From an archaeon CG10_big_fil_rev_8_21_14_0_10_43_11 (GTDB lineage: Archaea > Nanobdellota > Nanobdellia > PEZQ01): a stretch of DNA of 64,000 nucleotides. The stretch spans positions 21,981 through 85,980 of the forward strand of contig PEZQ01000010.1 in the NCBI GenBank assembly GCA_002763265.1, given 5' to 3'. Positions 50,293-59,035 of the stretch are shown piece after piece; the stretch's first letter is position 1, and each line of letters starts with the position of its first letter. The translations under genes and the position numbers were made by a program. The notes under the pieces are model-generated. The model saw nothing but the letters and a program-made list of their open reading frames with translations. It had not been told where the DNA came from and searched no databases.

Positions 50293-51456
50293 ATGTTAGT
50301 GATGACTATTAATTACACGCATGTTGTAGCACACTACGCTGAGATTATAATAAAGGGAAAAAACCGCTCATTTTTTGAATCAACGCTCCTGCAAAACGCG
50401 CGCTCAATTCTCTCAGACTCAGCAATTCACGTGCACCGCCGCGCAGGACGGCTTGTTGTTGAACTTTCAAAACCGTTCAACAATGTTAGATCTGATTTTA
50501 AGCGCATTCTTGGCATTGTCAACTTTTCACCATGCCTTGTTGTTAAAAGCGAGATTGATGAGATTAAAAAAGCAGCGCTTACTATTGCAAAATACGCAAA
50601 TGCAACCACGTTTAAAATCAGCACGCAACGCGCATGGAAACAATTTCCTCTTAACTCACAACAAATCAACGAAGACGTTGGCGCTCATGTTCTCAAAAAA
50701 ACAAAGAAAAACGTGCGCATGAAAAATCCGGGACTCACTATCACCATTGAAGTTACTCCGCAAGAAACATATGTACACGCAGAAACATATGATGCTTTTG
50801 GCGGCCTGCCAAGCGGGACTGCAGGAAAAATAGTATCGCTTCTCTCAGGGGGTATTGACAGCCCGGTATCTTCATTTCTTATGATGAAGCGCGGCGCAAC
50901 AGTCGTGCTGGTGCATTGCATGAACAAAACTATTATTTCAAGCGGTGTACAAGACAAAATAGAGCAGCTTGCAAAGCAACTTGCGCGCTACCAGCTTAAT
51001 ATGCGCCTCTACATTGTTCCTTTTGATGCTGTGCAGCGAGAAATTGTCAAGCACGTTTCTCCACGCTACCGCATGATTGTGTACCGCCGTTTCATGCTGC
51101 GCATTGGCGAGCGCGTGATGAAAAAAGAAGGCGCAAAAGCGCTTGTTACGGGGGATAGCTTGTCACAGGTAGCATCACAAACCCTTGACAACCTGCGAGC
51201 GGTTCGAAGCGTTACAGACCAGATTATTTTAAGCCCGCTTATTGGTTCAAATAAACAGGAAATCATTGACCTTGCAGAAAAAATTGGAACCTATCCTATT
51301 TCAATTCTGCCCTACAATGATTGTTGCAGTTTTCTTGTAGCAAAACATCCTGAGCTTAACGCAAAATCATCCCAGATAGACTTGTTTGAAAAATCCCTTG
51401 ATATCAAAGAACTGGTTTATAGTGCGGTAAGAAATGCAAAACGCATCACGTATTGA
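50293..51456 (+). CDS. thiI: tRNA 4-thiouridine synthetase ThiI
   Basis: 387 residues. N-terminal ferredoxin-like and THUMP domains (AEIIIKGKNRSFFESTLL near 16-33), then the PP-loop ATPase motif SLLSGGIDSPVSSF near 183-196 and a Cys in NDCCSFL near 340-346. No rhodanese domain, as in many archaea. It makes s4U at tRNA position 8, where the tRNAs here have T. A second ATG at 50305 is an equally good start. The 3' end overlaps the converging GNAT gene by 11 nt. Confidence 0.9.
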   Translation: MLVMTINYTHVVAHYAEIIIKGKNRSFFESTLLQNARSILSDSAIHVHRRAGRLVVELSKPFNNVRSDFKRILGIVNFSPCLVVKSEIDEIKKAALTIAKYANATTFKISTQRAWKQFPLNSQQINEDVGAHVLKKTKKNVRMKNPGLTITIEVTPQETYVHAETYDAFGGLPSGTAGKIVSLLSGGIDSPVSSFLMMKRGATVVLVHCMNKTIISSGVQDKIEQLAKQLARYQLNMRLYIVPFDAVQREIVKHVSPRYRMIVYRRFMLRIGERVMKKEGAKALVTGDSLSQVASQTLDNLRAVRSVTDQIILSPLIGSNKQEIIDLAEKIGTYPISILPYNDCCSFLVAKHPELNAKSSQIDLFEKSLDIKELVYSAVRNAKRITY

Positions 51457-51991
51457 ATTCTTCTTCTAACTGCGCGTACATGAACACGTCATGCCAAATG
51501 CCATCTTTCACATGACTTTTTAATTCACGCGCTTCTTTTCTAAAACCTGTTTTTTCAAGCACACGCTGGGACGCAGAATTCTCTGCTATCACGTACGCGT
51601 ACACACGATGCAGCTTAAGCGTGTTGAATGCGTACTCAAGAATGAGTTGCACTGCTTTTGTTGTAATTCCTTTTCCCCAGTATGCTTTGCCAATCCAGTA
51701 CCCAAGTTCTGCGCGCTTTTGCTTGCGCACGTCAAGTTCCATGAGGCTAATAACCCCTGCTAGTGCTCCTGTTTTTTTAATTTCAATGCCAAAAATGTAC
51801 TCTTTTCGCAATTCACGCGCCTTTTTTGCGTAAGTGATAAAATCACGCGCGTTCTTGAGAGTGTACGGGTGCGGTACTGATGTGGTGTAGCGCGAAACAT
51901 CTTTGTCATTTGCCTGTTCTTTAAGTGCGGGCGCATCTTTTTTTTCAAGCGCGCGCAAAATACTATGCTCTCCTTCTAGACGGGTTTTCAT
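51446..51991 (-). CDS. GNAT N-acetyltransferase, RimJ/RimL type
   Basis: 181 residues. Acetyl-CoA-binding motif A ELGYWIGKAYWGKGITTKAV near 95-114, then LKLHRVYAYVIAENSASQRV and LEKTGFRKEA near 128-155, all typical of RimJ/RimL/SpeG acetyltransferases. Overlaps pheT by 4 nt, so it is the distal gene of the tRNA-Phe/pheS/pheT unit. Substrate could be a ribosomal protein N terminus or small amine. Confidence 0.88.
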   Translation of the reverse strand: MKTRLEGEHSILRALEKKDAPALKEQANDKDVSRYTTSVPHPYTLKNARDFITYAKKARELRKEYIFGIEIKKTGALAGVISLMELDVRKQKRAELGYWIGKAYWGKGITTKAVQLILEYAFNTLKLHRVYAYVIAENSASQRVLEKTGFRKEARELKSHVKDGIWHDVFMYAQLEEEFNT

Positions 51992-53640
51992 AAGACTGAC
52001 TCAATATCAATTTCAAACGCGGCAATAGGCAGTTCAATACCAAATGTTGTAATTACTTTTGGATGTACTTCACCAATCACGCCCACTTTCTTTTTGCCAA
52101 CAAACACGTCGCCCACGCGTCCTTTAATGAAGCTTGCGTGCTTTGATTCTTTTAATGAGTATTCTATGTTGAGTGCGCGAAACACTGCGTCAAGAACGCT
52201 TTTGATGCGCGTAAAATCAGCATCGCCCGCGCACAGGAGCGCGGCAAGTCTGGTTTCGTTTCGTGTTTTTATGTCTGACACATCATCAAGGAGGACAACA
52301 TCACTTGCCTCAAACAGGCTAATTGGGTACTGTTTGTGCGCGTTTTGCTCAAGATTTTTCATTAATTCAGGAAGCAACCACGTTCGGACCATATCAATTG
52401 GTGCTTTTGACTTTCCCACGCTTACATGCACGTCTTCTTTGATGTTCATGCGTGAGTACTGGTCCTGTTTTGTGCTTAATGCAAACGTGAACGTTTCACT
52501 CAGTCCAAGGCCAACCATGACATCGCGAATACTGTCAAGAAGACGGGTGCGCTCCAGCAGGTTGCCTGTTGTTGCTACATTTGGCAGTTCAGTTCCTACA
52601 TTGTTAAACCCGTACGCGCGTGCAACATCATCAATTATATCAATCTCGTGCCACACATCAACACGATAGGGAAGTGTTCGGGCTTCAAGAACTCCGCTTC
52701 TAAAACGAGATGTTTCATAGCCCATCTTTGCGAGCAAGTCAGCAATGTTTTCTTCAGTAAAATCCACACCAAGCGTTTCACTCACGTTCTCAACACCCAC
52801 GCGCATGCGCATGGGCTCAAGTGCCGGTGTCTTGATTGTTTTACCCTGCATTTTTGTGTGCATTATTTCAATTGTTGCGCCTTCCTCACCAAACATTGTT
52901 GCAAGAATAGTGAGCACGCTGTTAATGGTTGGTAAATGCGTTCCGGTGACTTCCATAAACACTGCATTTGTTTCTTTGGTCACACGGCCGGTTTGATTGC
53001 TGTTAATAATTGGCGGCATTGAAAGCACGCGTTTTTTTGCATCTCGAATAACAGGATATGTTTTGCATCCGTTAAGCAAGTGCGCATACTTTTGACCTGT
53101 TTCATGCGTTCGCAAAATATCACTAGCGTTCATTTCACGTGTTTTGCCAAGCGGGACAAACTGAATCTCTTTTGGGCTTTCTGCTTGATAGGTAATGGGG
53201 GTTTTAATGTGTTCAAGAGGATAAATCCCGATTGCTGCTTTTTTTCGGTCACGACCAAGTGTTGCGTGCAGTTTTTCCTGCACCCAAATTATTTCCTTAA
53301 TTAATGCGTCAGTAAACGTGATATTTCTGATAATGCAGCCAACTGCGTAGGGTCGAATTTTTTTAACACTTGCATCAACAATGAACTGCGCGTTGTTGTC
53401 AACTATTTTGTAGTGGGGCAGTCCGCGTTGTTTTTTTCGATAATAACGCAGTGCTCGTGCAAGTCCTTGCGGTGCAATCAAGTCAGGACGGTCGTGCGTG
53501 AGTTCGATTTTTATCTTATCACCTGCACCGCTTTCAAGTTCAAAACCCATATCAAAAAGTGTTTTTTCAAGCTCGTCAACACTGATTTTTTCACTAAGCA
53601 AATCTTGCATGCGTGAGAGTGTGGTGTCAAGTACTACCAT
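51988..53640 (-). CDS. pheT: Phenylalanyl-tRNA synthetase beta subunit (archaeal type)
   Basis: About 550 residues, the archaeal/eukaryotic form without the bacterial N-terminal tRNA-binding domain. IELTHDRPDLIAPQGLARAL near 46-65 and the B3/B4-like region NSNQTGRVTKETNAVFMEVTG (about 214 on, given in part) match; DIIDDVARAYGFNN near 335-348 is a family hallmark, and the C-terminal IGEVHPKVITTFGI follows. ATG 53640 preferred over TTG 53646. It overlaps pheS by 14 nt and GNAT by 4 nt. Confidence 0.94.
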   Translation of the reverse strand: MVVLDTTLSRMQDLLSEKISVDELEKTLFDMGFELESGAGDKIKIELTHDRPDLIAPQGLARALRYYRKKQRGLPHYKIVDNNAQFIVDASVKKIRPYAVGCIIRNITFTDALIKEIIWVQEKLHATLGRDRKKAAIGIYPLEHIKTPITYQAESPKEIQFVPLGKTREMNASDILRTHETGQKYAHLLNGCKTYPVIRDAKKRVLSMPPIINSNQTGRVTKETNAVFMEVTGTHLPTINSVLTILATMFGEEGATIEIMHTKMQGKTIKTPALEPMRMRVGVENVSETLGVDFTEENIADLLAKMGYETSRFRSGVLEARTLPYRVDVWHEIDIIDDVARAYGFNNVGTELPNVATTGNLLERTRLLDSIRDVMVGLGLSETFTFALSTKQDQYSRMNIKEDVHVSVGKSKAPIDMVRTWLLPELMKNLEQNAHKQYPISLFEASDVVLLDDVSDIKTRNETRLAALLCAGDADFTRIKSVLDAVFRALNIEYSLKESKHASFIKGRVGDVFVGKKKVGVIGEVHPKVITTFGIELPIAAFEIDIESVL

Positions 53641-55147
53641 ATTCAATCAAACCTCTTATTAGGTGTGCATTGCGAATGCTATCAATATCCACAAAATGAC
53701 CAAGCACTTGCCTGATATCATCTACTTTGTACTGAAACGGAACAAGGCGTTCAAGCGCAAGACCCCACGCAATCACCGGAACGGTAATGCCCAGGGGTTT
53801 GAGCGTTTCAGGTCTAAACATGCCTGAATTGCCAAGCTCCAACCATTTTTTTTGCGATTCCCAATACCCAAAAATCTCCATGCTTGGCTCAGTGTACGGG
53901 TTGTATGTTGGTTTGAACTTGACTTTGTTCACGCCAATTTTCTGGTAGAACTCCTTGAACATGCCACACAAGTTTTTGAGTGTCAAGCCTTTTGCCACGA
54001 CAAACCCCTCAATCTGGTGAAACTCGTTAAGATGGGTGGCGTCAAGAGTTTCATTTCTAAAGACACGGTCAACGCTAAAATACTTGTACGGCGGTGCGCG
54101 GCCTTTTGCAAGATAGCGAAATGATGTTTGAGTGGTGTGCGCGCGAAGCAACAATTGATTAGCAACGCGTTCACTCCACTCATACTGATGACCTTTTGAA
54201 CCCGTGCTTCCACCTGTTTCGTGGATGTCTTTAATCTTTTTTGCAAGCCCGCGGGGAATATTGCCTTCTTTTGGAAAATCAAGATAATACGTGTCCATTA
54301 TTTCTCTGCCCGGATGGTCCTGAGGGAAGAACATAACGTCAAAATTCCAAAACGCAGTATCAACAAAATTGCTGCGCATTTCTTCAAAGCCCATTTCAAT
54401 AAAAATCTCTTTTACCCGTTTTTCAATTTCACGAAGAACATGTTTTCTCCCGCCATACACGCGAGGTGCGGTCACATGAATATCATATTCGCGAAACAAA
54501 CCCCATTCCTTTTTTTTAAGAAGAGCAGGTGTAAGTTTTCCCGTAAGGGCTTTATCCTGTACTTTTGAGCGTTTCTCAACGCCTTTTTTGGTGATATTGT
54601 ATGCGCGTTGCACACGATTTTTTATTTCAATCATGCCTTTTCGTTTTGCAAGCTCATGAACTGTTGTTTGTAATTCTTCTGGAAGCAGATGATAATCATA
54701 TTCTTTTTCAAAGAGAAGCTCAAGCACGCGTTCCTCATCTGTTTTTGAGTAATAGTACCCCCTGCCAAGACTTGTTGCGTGCACCACACCATCAAGAATG
54801 CTTACATATCCTTGTTTTTTAAGAAACCCAATAGCATGGTTGAATTCATCACTATCAAGTTTTGCCCTAATAATACTCATTGGTTGCGGACTTTTTTCTA
54901 CTATTTTTAACACGCGCTTTTCAGGAAGCCCGCTTATCCTGCTTTTCTTTGCACTTTGTCCAAGTGAGATAATTTGTTGCGCTTCTTGATCAACGTGCGC
55001 AAGTTCTTTGTCAGCAAGCCAGGCAAGCGCTTTTCGAACCTGACCCTGGTCAAGACCTGTTTTTTTAATAATATCTATCACGCGCTGGGGCTTGTTAGAT
55101 AATATTTTGAGAATGTGTGTTTCAAGAGGGTGCAATGTTTGTGTCAT
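53627..55147 (-). CDS. pheS: Phenylalanyl-tRNA synthetase alpha subunit (archaeal type)
   Basis: 506 residues. N-terminal winged-helix repeats (about 1-220: IIKKTGLDQGQVRKALAWLA and others), then the class II catalytic core: motif 1 near PRVYGGRKHVLREIEKRV, motif 2 YFSVDRVFRNETLDATHLNE near 370-389, and motif 3 WGLALERLVPF near 461-471. A tRNA-Phe gene lies 24 nt upstream on the same strand, so tRNA and both subunits probably form one transcript. Confidence 0.95.
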   Translation of the reverse strand: MTQTLHPLETHILKILSNKPQRVIDIIKKTGLDQGQVRKALAWLADKELAHVDQEAQQIISLGQSAKKSRISGLPEKRVLKIVEKSPQPMSIIRAKLDSDEFNHAIGFLKKQGYVSILDGVVHATSLGRGYYYSKTDEERVLELLFEKEYDYHLLPEELQTTVHELAKRKGMIEIKNRVQRAYNITKKGVEKRSKVQDKALTGKLTPALLKKKEWGLFREYDIHVTAPRVYGGRKHVLREIEKRVKEIFIEMGFEEMRSNFVDTAFWNFDVMFFPQDHPGREIMDTYYLDFPKEGNIPRGLAKKIKDIHETGGSTGSKGHQYEWSERVANQLLLRAHTTQTSFRYLAKGRAPPYKYFSVDRVFRNETLDATHLNEFHQIEGFVVAKGLTLKNLCGMFKEFYQKIGVNKVKFKPTYNPYTEPSMEIFGYWESQKKWLELGNSGMFRPETLKPLGITVPVIAWGLALERLVPFQYKVDDIRQVLGHFVDIDSIRNAHLIRGLIEYGST

Positions 55148-55171
55148 ACATACTGTGTACGGTGTGTGAGT

Positions 55172-55245
55172 GGGGCTGGCGTGATTTGAACACGCGACAC
55201 CACGGTCTTCAGCCGTGCGCTCTCCCAGGCTGAGCTACAGCCCCA
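55172..55245 (-). tRNA. tRNA-Phe(GAA)
   Basis: Cloverleaf on the minus strand: acceptor GGGGCTG/CAGCCCC, D arm GCTC...GAGC, anticodon arm CACGG-CTGAAGA-CCGTG with anticodon GAA, T arm GCGTG-TTCAAAT-CACGC, discriminator A. No intron or CCA; flank CTCACACAC. Its 3' end is 24 nt before the pheS ATG with no T-run between them. Confidence 0.95.
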
Positions 55246-55496
55246 TATATTGGAAGCACGACCTACACGAACACCTCCTTGTTTTTTATTTGTTTCTCTT
55301 TACAAACAAGTGTATCACCAGACATTTTTAAAACCATGTTTAGAAAAAGCAATGATGGAGTCAGTCCCGAAATAGGCATGAACCACCGGTCATAATTCAC
55401 ACACAGATTACGCATACTTAAATAGTTTGTTGTCAGTCTTAAAAAAAGAAAGAATGATGCGCAAAAGAACCTAACACGCATCAAAAAATTGTTTTG

Positions 55497-55781
55497 TTAC
55501 ATGTCAGGAATGATTGGCGGTCGTTCATCAGTGAGCAAAAGCAGATATGAAACTACGTGAACCGCGTAGGTCAGGTACATGTGTGTCCACGCGTGCAATG
55601 CTTTGTGTCGCTTACTTGTTGCAATGATGTGAATTAACTGGAATACTATCACAACCCCAATAAAAAGCTGAAACACCCAAAGCACAAGCCCGCACGCGAT
55701 TGCGTAAGGGATACGCCACAGCAATTCAACAAGTTCTGCCTTCTTTTCATACTTGATAGAAACATCCTTTACTGTTTTCAT
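55497..55781 (-). CDS. DUF4389-type membrane protein
   Basis: 94 residues with two membrane helices (about 25-48 and 72-84). The features LLWRIPYAIACGLVLWVFQL, RHKALHAW and the end YLLLLTDERPPIIPDM match the DUF4389 pattern (E-R-P-P ending). Function unknown. The 251-bp gap between this gene and tRNA-Phe holds only a doubtful 73-codon frame. Confidence 0.8.
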   Translation of the reverse strand: MKTVKDVSIKYEKKAELVELLWRIPYAIACGLVLWVFQLFIGVVIVFQLIHIIATSKRHKALHAWTHMYLTYAVHVVSYLLLLTDERPPIIPDM

Positions 55782-55865
55782 AGTAGTTATTATGTTTTTT
55801 GAGATAATAAGGCTTTACTCTTTTGTCAAAAAAGTCTTAAATAAAAACTAACACTAATGCGTAGT

Positions 55866-56792
55866 ATGTGGCATGTTCGCACCTACCAGTCCTTTTATGA
55901 TTCATGTATCTATCACCTTCCGCCACGCTTTGCAGAGAAGGCAGGAGAACTCATATCATTTTTTCCCCTGCGCGCGGGCGTGCGCAGTAAAAAGTTACAT
56001 ACTCAATTATTCTCCCACACTTTTGACAACCCATTTATTCTTGGCGCAGGCTACGCGCACAACGCGCGCATGCTGCGCGGCGTGCGAAATCTTGGCGCAG
56101 GTGTAGTAACTACAAAAACTATTACTCCAACAAAGCGAAAAGGAAACCCCCACCCCCGCGTGTTTCGCTACCCTGGAGGTCTTGTTAATCATGTTGGGCT
56201 TGCAAACCGCGGCATGCGGGCATGGAGTTATGAATTGCAAAAAACAAAAGACCTTCCGGTTATTGCAAGCATTGGCGGAGACACTGTTTTTGATGTTGAA
56301 ACAGTATATACAACTATCGCGCCGCATGCATCGCTTGTTGAACTTAATATGAGCTGTCCAAACACGGAGCACGGCATGTTTTTAGAAGAAGATATTGTTC
56401 GCTTGTGCGAGCACAAAAAAGAGGTGCTTGTCAAGCTTGGGCCAACACATAACCTTGCCTCCATTGTTGACGCGCTTGATGCGCACGATGTTGGTTTTAC
56501 GCTTATTAACTCATATCATGGCATGAGCGGAAAAAAGCTTTACTCACGCACGCTCCAAGCGCTCACCAGTGCTGGCGCGCTCACAACAAATCCTATTGTG
56601 AGCATTGGCGGTGTTGACCATCCAAAAAAAGCAATAGAACTCTTAGCACACGGGGCTCATGCAGTGGGATTGCTCACAAGCTACATCACGCATGGACCCT
56701 ACGTGTTTGAATGGTTTTCTAAAACGCTGCTTGCATATCTTGAAGAAAACTATTTTAAAGATGTTTCAGAACTTATTGCGTACGCGCTTTGA
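55866..56792 (+). CDS. pyrD: Dihydroorotate dehydrogenase-like protein
   Basis: About 308 residues. FMN-barrel motifs: NPFILGAGYAHN near 58-69, GAGVVTTKTITPTKRKGNPH near 77-96, PGGLVNHVGLANRG near 102-115, ELNMSCPNTEHG near 158-169, LVKLGPT near 185-191, SIGGVDHPKKAIELLAHGAH near 244-263. N-terminal YQSFYDSCIYHLPPRFAEKA recalls the class 2 membrane helix. The active-site base is probably the Cys of MSCPN, but class needs alignment. Start 55866 is 26 nt from the CTTAAATAAA TATA; ATG 55857 is too close. Confidence 0.83.
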   Translation: MWHVRTYQSFYDSCIYHLPPRFAEKAGELISFFPLRAGVRSKKLHTQLFSHTFDNPFILGAGYAHNARMLRGVRNLGAGVVTTKTITPTKRKGNPHPRVFRYPGGLVNHVGLANRGMRAWSYELQKTKDLPVIASIGGDTVFDVETVYTTIAPHASLVELNMSCPNTEHGMFLEEDIVRLCEHKKEVLVKLGPTHNLASIVDALDAHDVGFTLINSYHGMSGKKLYSRTLQALTSAGALTTNPIVSIGGVDHPKKAIELLAHGAHAVGLLTSYITHGPYVFEWFSKTLLAYLEENYFKDVSELIAYAL

Positions 56793-56870
56793 GCGCTTAA
56801 ACCGGCTTTTACCGGTGTACGCGCTTTGAAAATAAAGAGAAAGAAAAAAAAAGAAAAAAACTTTTTTTTA
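56780..56870. terminator. Convergent terminator region with 13-bp direct repeat and hairpin
   Basis: GTACGCGCTTTGA occurs at 56780-56792 (including the pyrD stop) and again at 56817-56829. Between them ACCGG (56801-56805) pairs with CCGGT (56812-56816) as a small hairpin. Beyond, an A-rich run (about 56839-56861; T-rich on minus) and a T-run (56862-56870) can end transcription from both sides. Confidence 0.5.
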
Positions 56871-56873
56871 CGT

Positions 56874-57089
56874 CTAGATTATGCTTCCAATGTCAATTGA
56901 TTCTTCTTCATCAATGATTTGTCCTTCAACACTGTTTGCAACGTCTGATGCATCAGAAATGCTCTGAGTCTCATTTGATGCCACAGCATCGCCCTGGTCT
57001 CCGGTCACATCCCTGTCATACAGTTGTGTGCAACCGCTCACAAAACTTATTGCAATGAGCGCGATTACAAGAACAATTCCTGTTTTCAT
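56874..57089 (-). CDS. Small predicted lipoprotein
   Basis: 71 residues. Signal peptide MKTGIVLVIALIAISFVSGC ends in a lipobox (Cys20). The mature part is acidic and Ser/Asp/Glu-rich (SISDASDVANS, IDEEESIDIG), probably disordered. It overlaps the secreted coiled-coil gene by 4 nt and may be its membrane anchor or partner. Confidence 0.7.
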   Translation of the reverse strand: MKTGIVLVIALIAISFVSGCTQLYDRDVTGDQGDAVASNETQSISDASDVANSVEGQIIDEEESIDIGSII

Positions 57090-58546
57090 TCTTCCACCGC
57101 CGTATTGTTTTGCACGATACTCGCGCGTAACACGTTTCTTAAGCGAACATTTACGTGTTGAGCGATTCCGGTTAGATTAAATTTCCGGTCAACTTGTTCA
57201 ATCCTTTCTTGAATGCGCTCTTTTTGCCGCTCAACAATGTCCTCGTTTACCACGTCAGCAATCCGGTTGCGCGCGGTTTGAACAAGGTTTGTTGCAATAC
57301 GTACATTGTTTGCAATTGCTTGTCGTTGTTGCGGTTCAAGCCGGTCAATGCGGTTTTTGACTTCCTGTTTTATTTCTCCAACACTCAAATTTTCTTGTCT
57401 GATGCGTTGTGCAATTGCTGTTGCGTTTATGTCTGAATTTGCAAGAAGCGAGCGAATCCTCTCTGCATTGTACTCGTGCACACGACTTCGCACCTTTTCT
57501 TTGATTGCCTGCACACGCTCATCCACGGCAGTTCTTTGGCGCTCGCGAATTATTTCCCGTTCTTGAGCTCTCAAAAACACGTGAGCAGCGTCTTTAAACT
57601 GTGTTGTTAATTCAATTGCGTCATGTTTAAAATCAACAAACAAGCGCACGTTGTTTTCGCTGTATTCTTGTTGTGATGCGTTTAACACATCCTCACTTAA
57701 TGCCTGCATTTCAAGCACGATTGCGTCAAGCCCGCTTACGTCATTACTCTCATTCTTTTCTTGAATATCTGCAATAATTTCATTTGCGCGCGCTCTATTT
57801 TTTTCAATTGCTTCTTGAAGCTGGAGCATGCGTACCTCCCAGCCGTGTTGCGTTGTTATTGCAAGCAATTCACGACGGGTTTTGTTTGAGATAATGTTTG
57901 CTTCTTCAAGCTCTGACTCAAATTCGTCATCCTGCTCATCTTCATCAATCTCTTCTTCCTCATCAAGTGCTTCTTGAGCGTTCAAACAAATAGCCTCAAT
58001 ACACGCTTGGTCACTTGCGCAATCACTGTCGCTTTGACAGGATACAAGCGCGTATGCTGCAGGAACGCTCTCTGCTTTTTGAGGGCATTTATCAATTGCG
58101 CTTCCCTCAACGCGTCCGTCAACTACGCGTTCTTTATCTGCTCCAAAATAGATGCGGTCAGTTTCGTTCCCGTCAATAGCAAGCGAGAGCAAAACCGCAT
58201 TACTTTCAGACACAAATCGCACACAATCAAAGTGTGGTCCAACACGTGCGTTGAAATGAATGGCTGTATCATTAATGCGAAACTTGTCACGTCGTTCAAG
58301 TGCAAATGGTCGCACACCGCAAAAGCCTGTGTCAGTTGTTATATTTCCTGTGAGCACATGGTACTGCCCACTAGTTTTTGAGTCTCCGTTACCGCAAAGC
58401 GTCCAAATATTATGCTCATTTTGGAATATGAAGTAACCAAGCTCATCTCCCGGTTTAATGACTGGTCGAAATGACTCGTCATGTGCAAACGCGCCACTCA
58501 CTAAGAATATGAGTGCGAGCGCGGATGCGAAAAGTATTTTTTTCAT
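57086..58546 (-). CDS. Secreted coiled-coil protein
   Basis: 486 residues. Signal peptide MKKILFASALALIFLVSGAF then AHDES. Residues about 30-195 form a Cys-containing domain (WTLCGNGDSK, DTGFCGVRP, CQSDSDCASDQACIEAICLN, the last like a small disulfide-rich repeat). An acidic spacer (about 196-216) leads to a long charged coiled coil (about 220-480) rich in Arg/Glu/Gln. Several N-x-S/T sequons (NET, NKT, NES, NAS, NLS, NLT, NNT) suggest S-layer-type N-glycosylation outside the cell. No known homologue recognised. Confidence 0.75.
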   Translation of the reverse strand: MKKILFASALALIFLVSGAFAHDESFRPVIKPGDELGYFIFQNEHNIWTLCGNGDSKTSGQYHVLTGNITTDTGFCGVRPFALERRDKFRINDTAIHFNARVGPHFDCVRFVSESNAVLLSLAIDGNETDRIYFGADKERVVDGRVEGSAIDKCPQKAESVPAAYALVSCQSDSDCASDQACIEAICLNAQEALDEEEEIDEDEQDDEFESELEEANIISNKTRRELLAITTQHGWEVRMLQLQEAIEKNRARANEIIADIQEKNESNDVSGLDAIVLEMQALSEDVLNASQQEYSENNVRLFVDFKHDAIELTTQFKDAAHVFLRAQEREIIRERQRTAVDERVQAIKEKVRSRVHEYNAERIRSLLANSDINATAIAQRIRQENLSVGEIKQEVKNRIDRLEPQQRQAIANNVRIATNLVQTARNRIADVVNEDIVERQKERIQERIEQVDRKFNLTGIAQHVNVRLRNVLRASIVQNNTAVEE

Positions 58547-58602
58547 AAAACATTCACCTGACCCATATCCTTATCCCTAGAAGTACTGGTTTTTATGCGT
58601 TA

Positions 58603-59019
58603 CTATTGGGGTAGTTTGCAACCCGTTTTTTGTGCGAGCGCATCTAATGGTTGCAATCCTACTAATCGCGACTCGTCACTAAAAATCCATGTAGGCGTGC
58701 TTTGAATGTTTTTATCAACACACGCCTTTCGAAGACCTTGTCCATTGCCCAAATCACACTCAACATACTCAACAAATGTTATGCTTGAGCCAAACTGTGC
58801 TTTCTGTTTTGTACAGGCGCCACAATAATACGTGCCATACATTTTTGCACCACTCATGGTAAGGCATTGCGCAAATTCATCATACTTGCCAGGTTCGCTG
58901 ACAAAAAATCCGCTAATTGTTGCACCCCCAAGAAGAAGTACGGCAAACACGCCAATAACACCCAGTCCAACCACATATTTGGGATTCATGTCTACTCTTG
59001 TTTCAATCATGGTTTGCAT
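58603..59019 (-). CDS. Membrane-anchored thioredoxin-like protein with CxxC
   Basis: 138 residues. One N-terminal membrane helix (about 14-36), then a short thioredoxin-like domain: FAQCLTMSGAKMYGTYYCGA carries the start of the CGAC active site, with KQKAQFG after it, then EYVECDLGNGQGLRKAC and the cis-Pro strand STPTWIF. This pattern is seen in thioredoxin domains attached to VKOR and in small extracytoplasmic Trx-like proteins. Three starts are possible (59019, 59010, 58989). A sequence-related gene lacking CxxC precedes it by 16 nt. Confidence 0.78.
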   Translation of the reverse strand: MQTMIETRVDMNPKYVVGLGVIGVFAVLLLGGATISGFFVSEPGKYDEFAQCLTMSGAKMYGTYYCGACTKQKAQFGSSITFVEYVECDLGNGQGLRKACVDKNIQSTPTWIFSDESRLVGLQPLDALAQKTGCKLPQ

Positions 59020-59035
59020 TTAAGCATACCGCTTA

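Noticed and set aside
55263..55484. 73-codon frame on the minus strand between tRNA-Phe and the DUF4389 gene
   Set aside because: Composition is dominated by Phe/Leu/Cys from T-rich sequence, no family pattern is visible, and the only TATA candidate is far too close to the internal ATG. Left unannotated; the gap shows no other gene.
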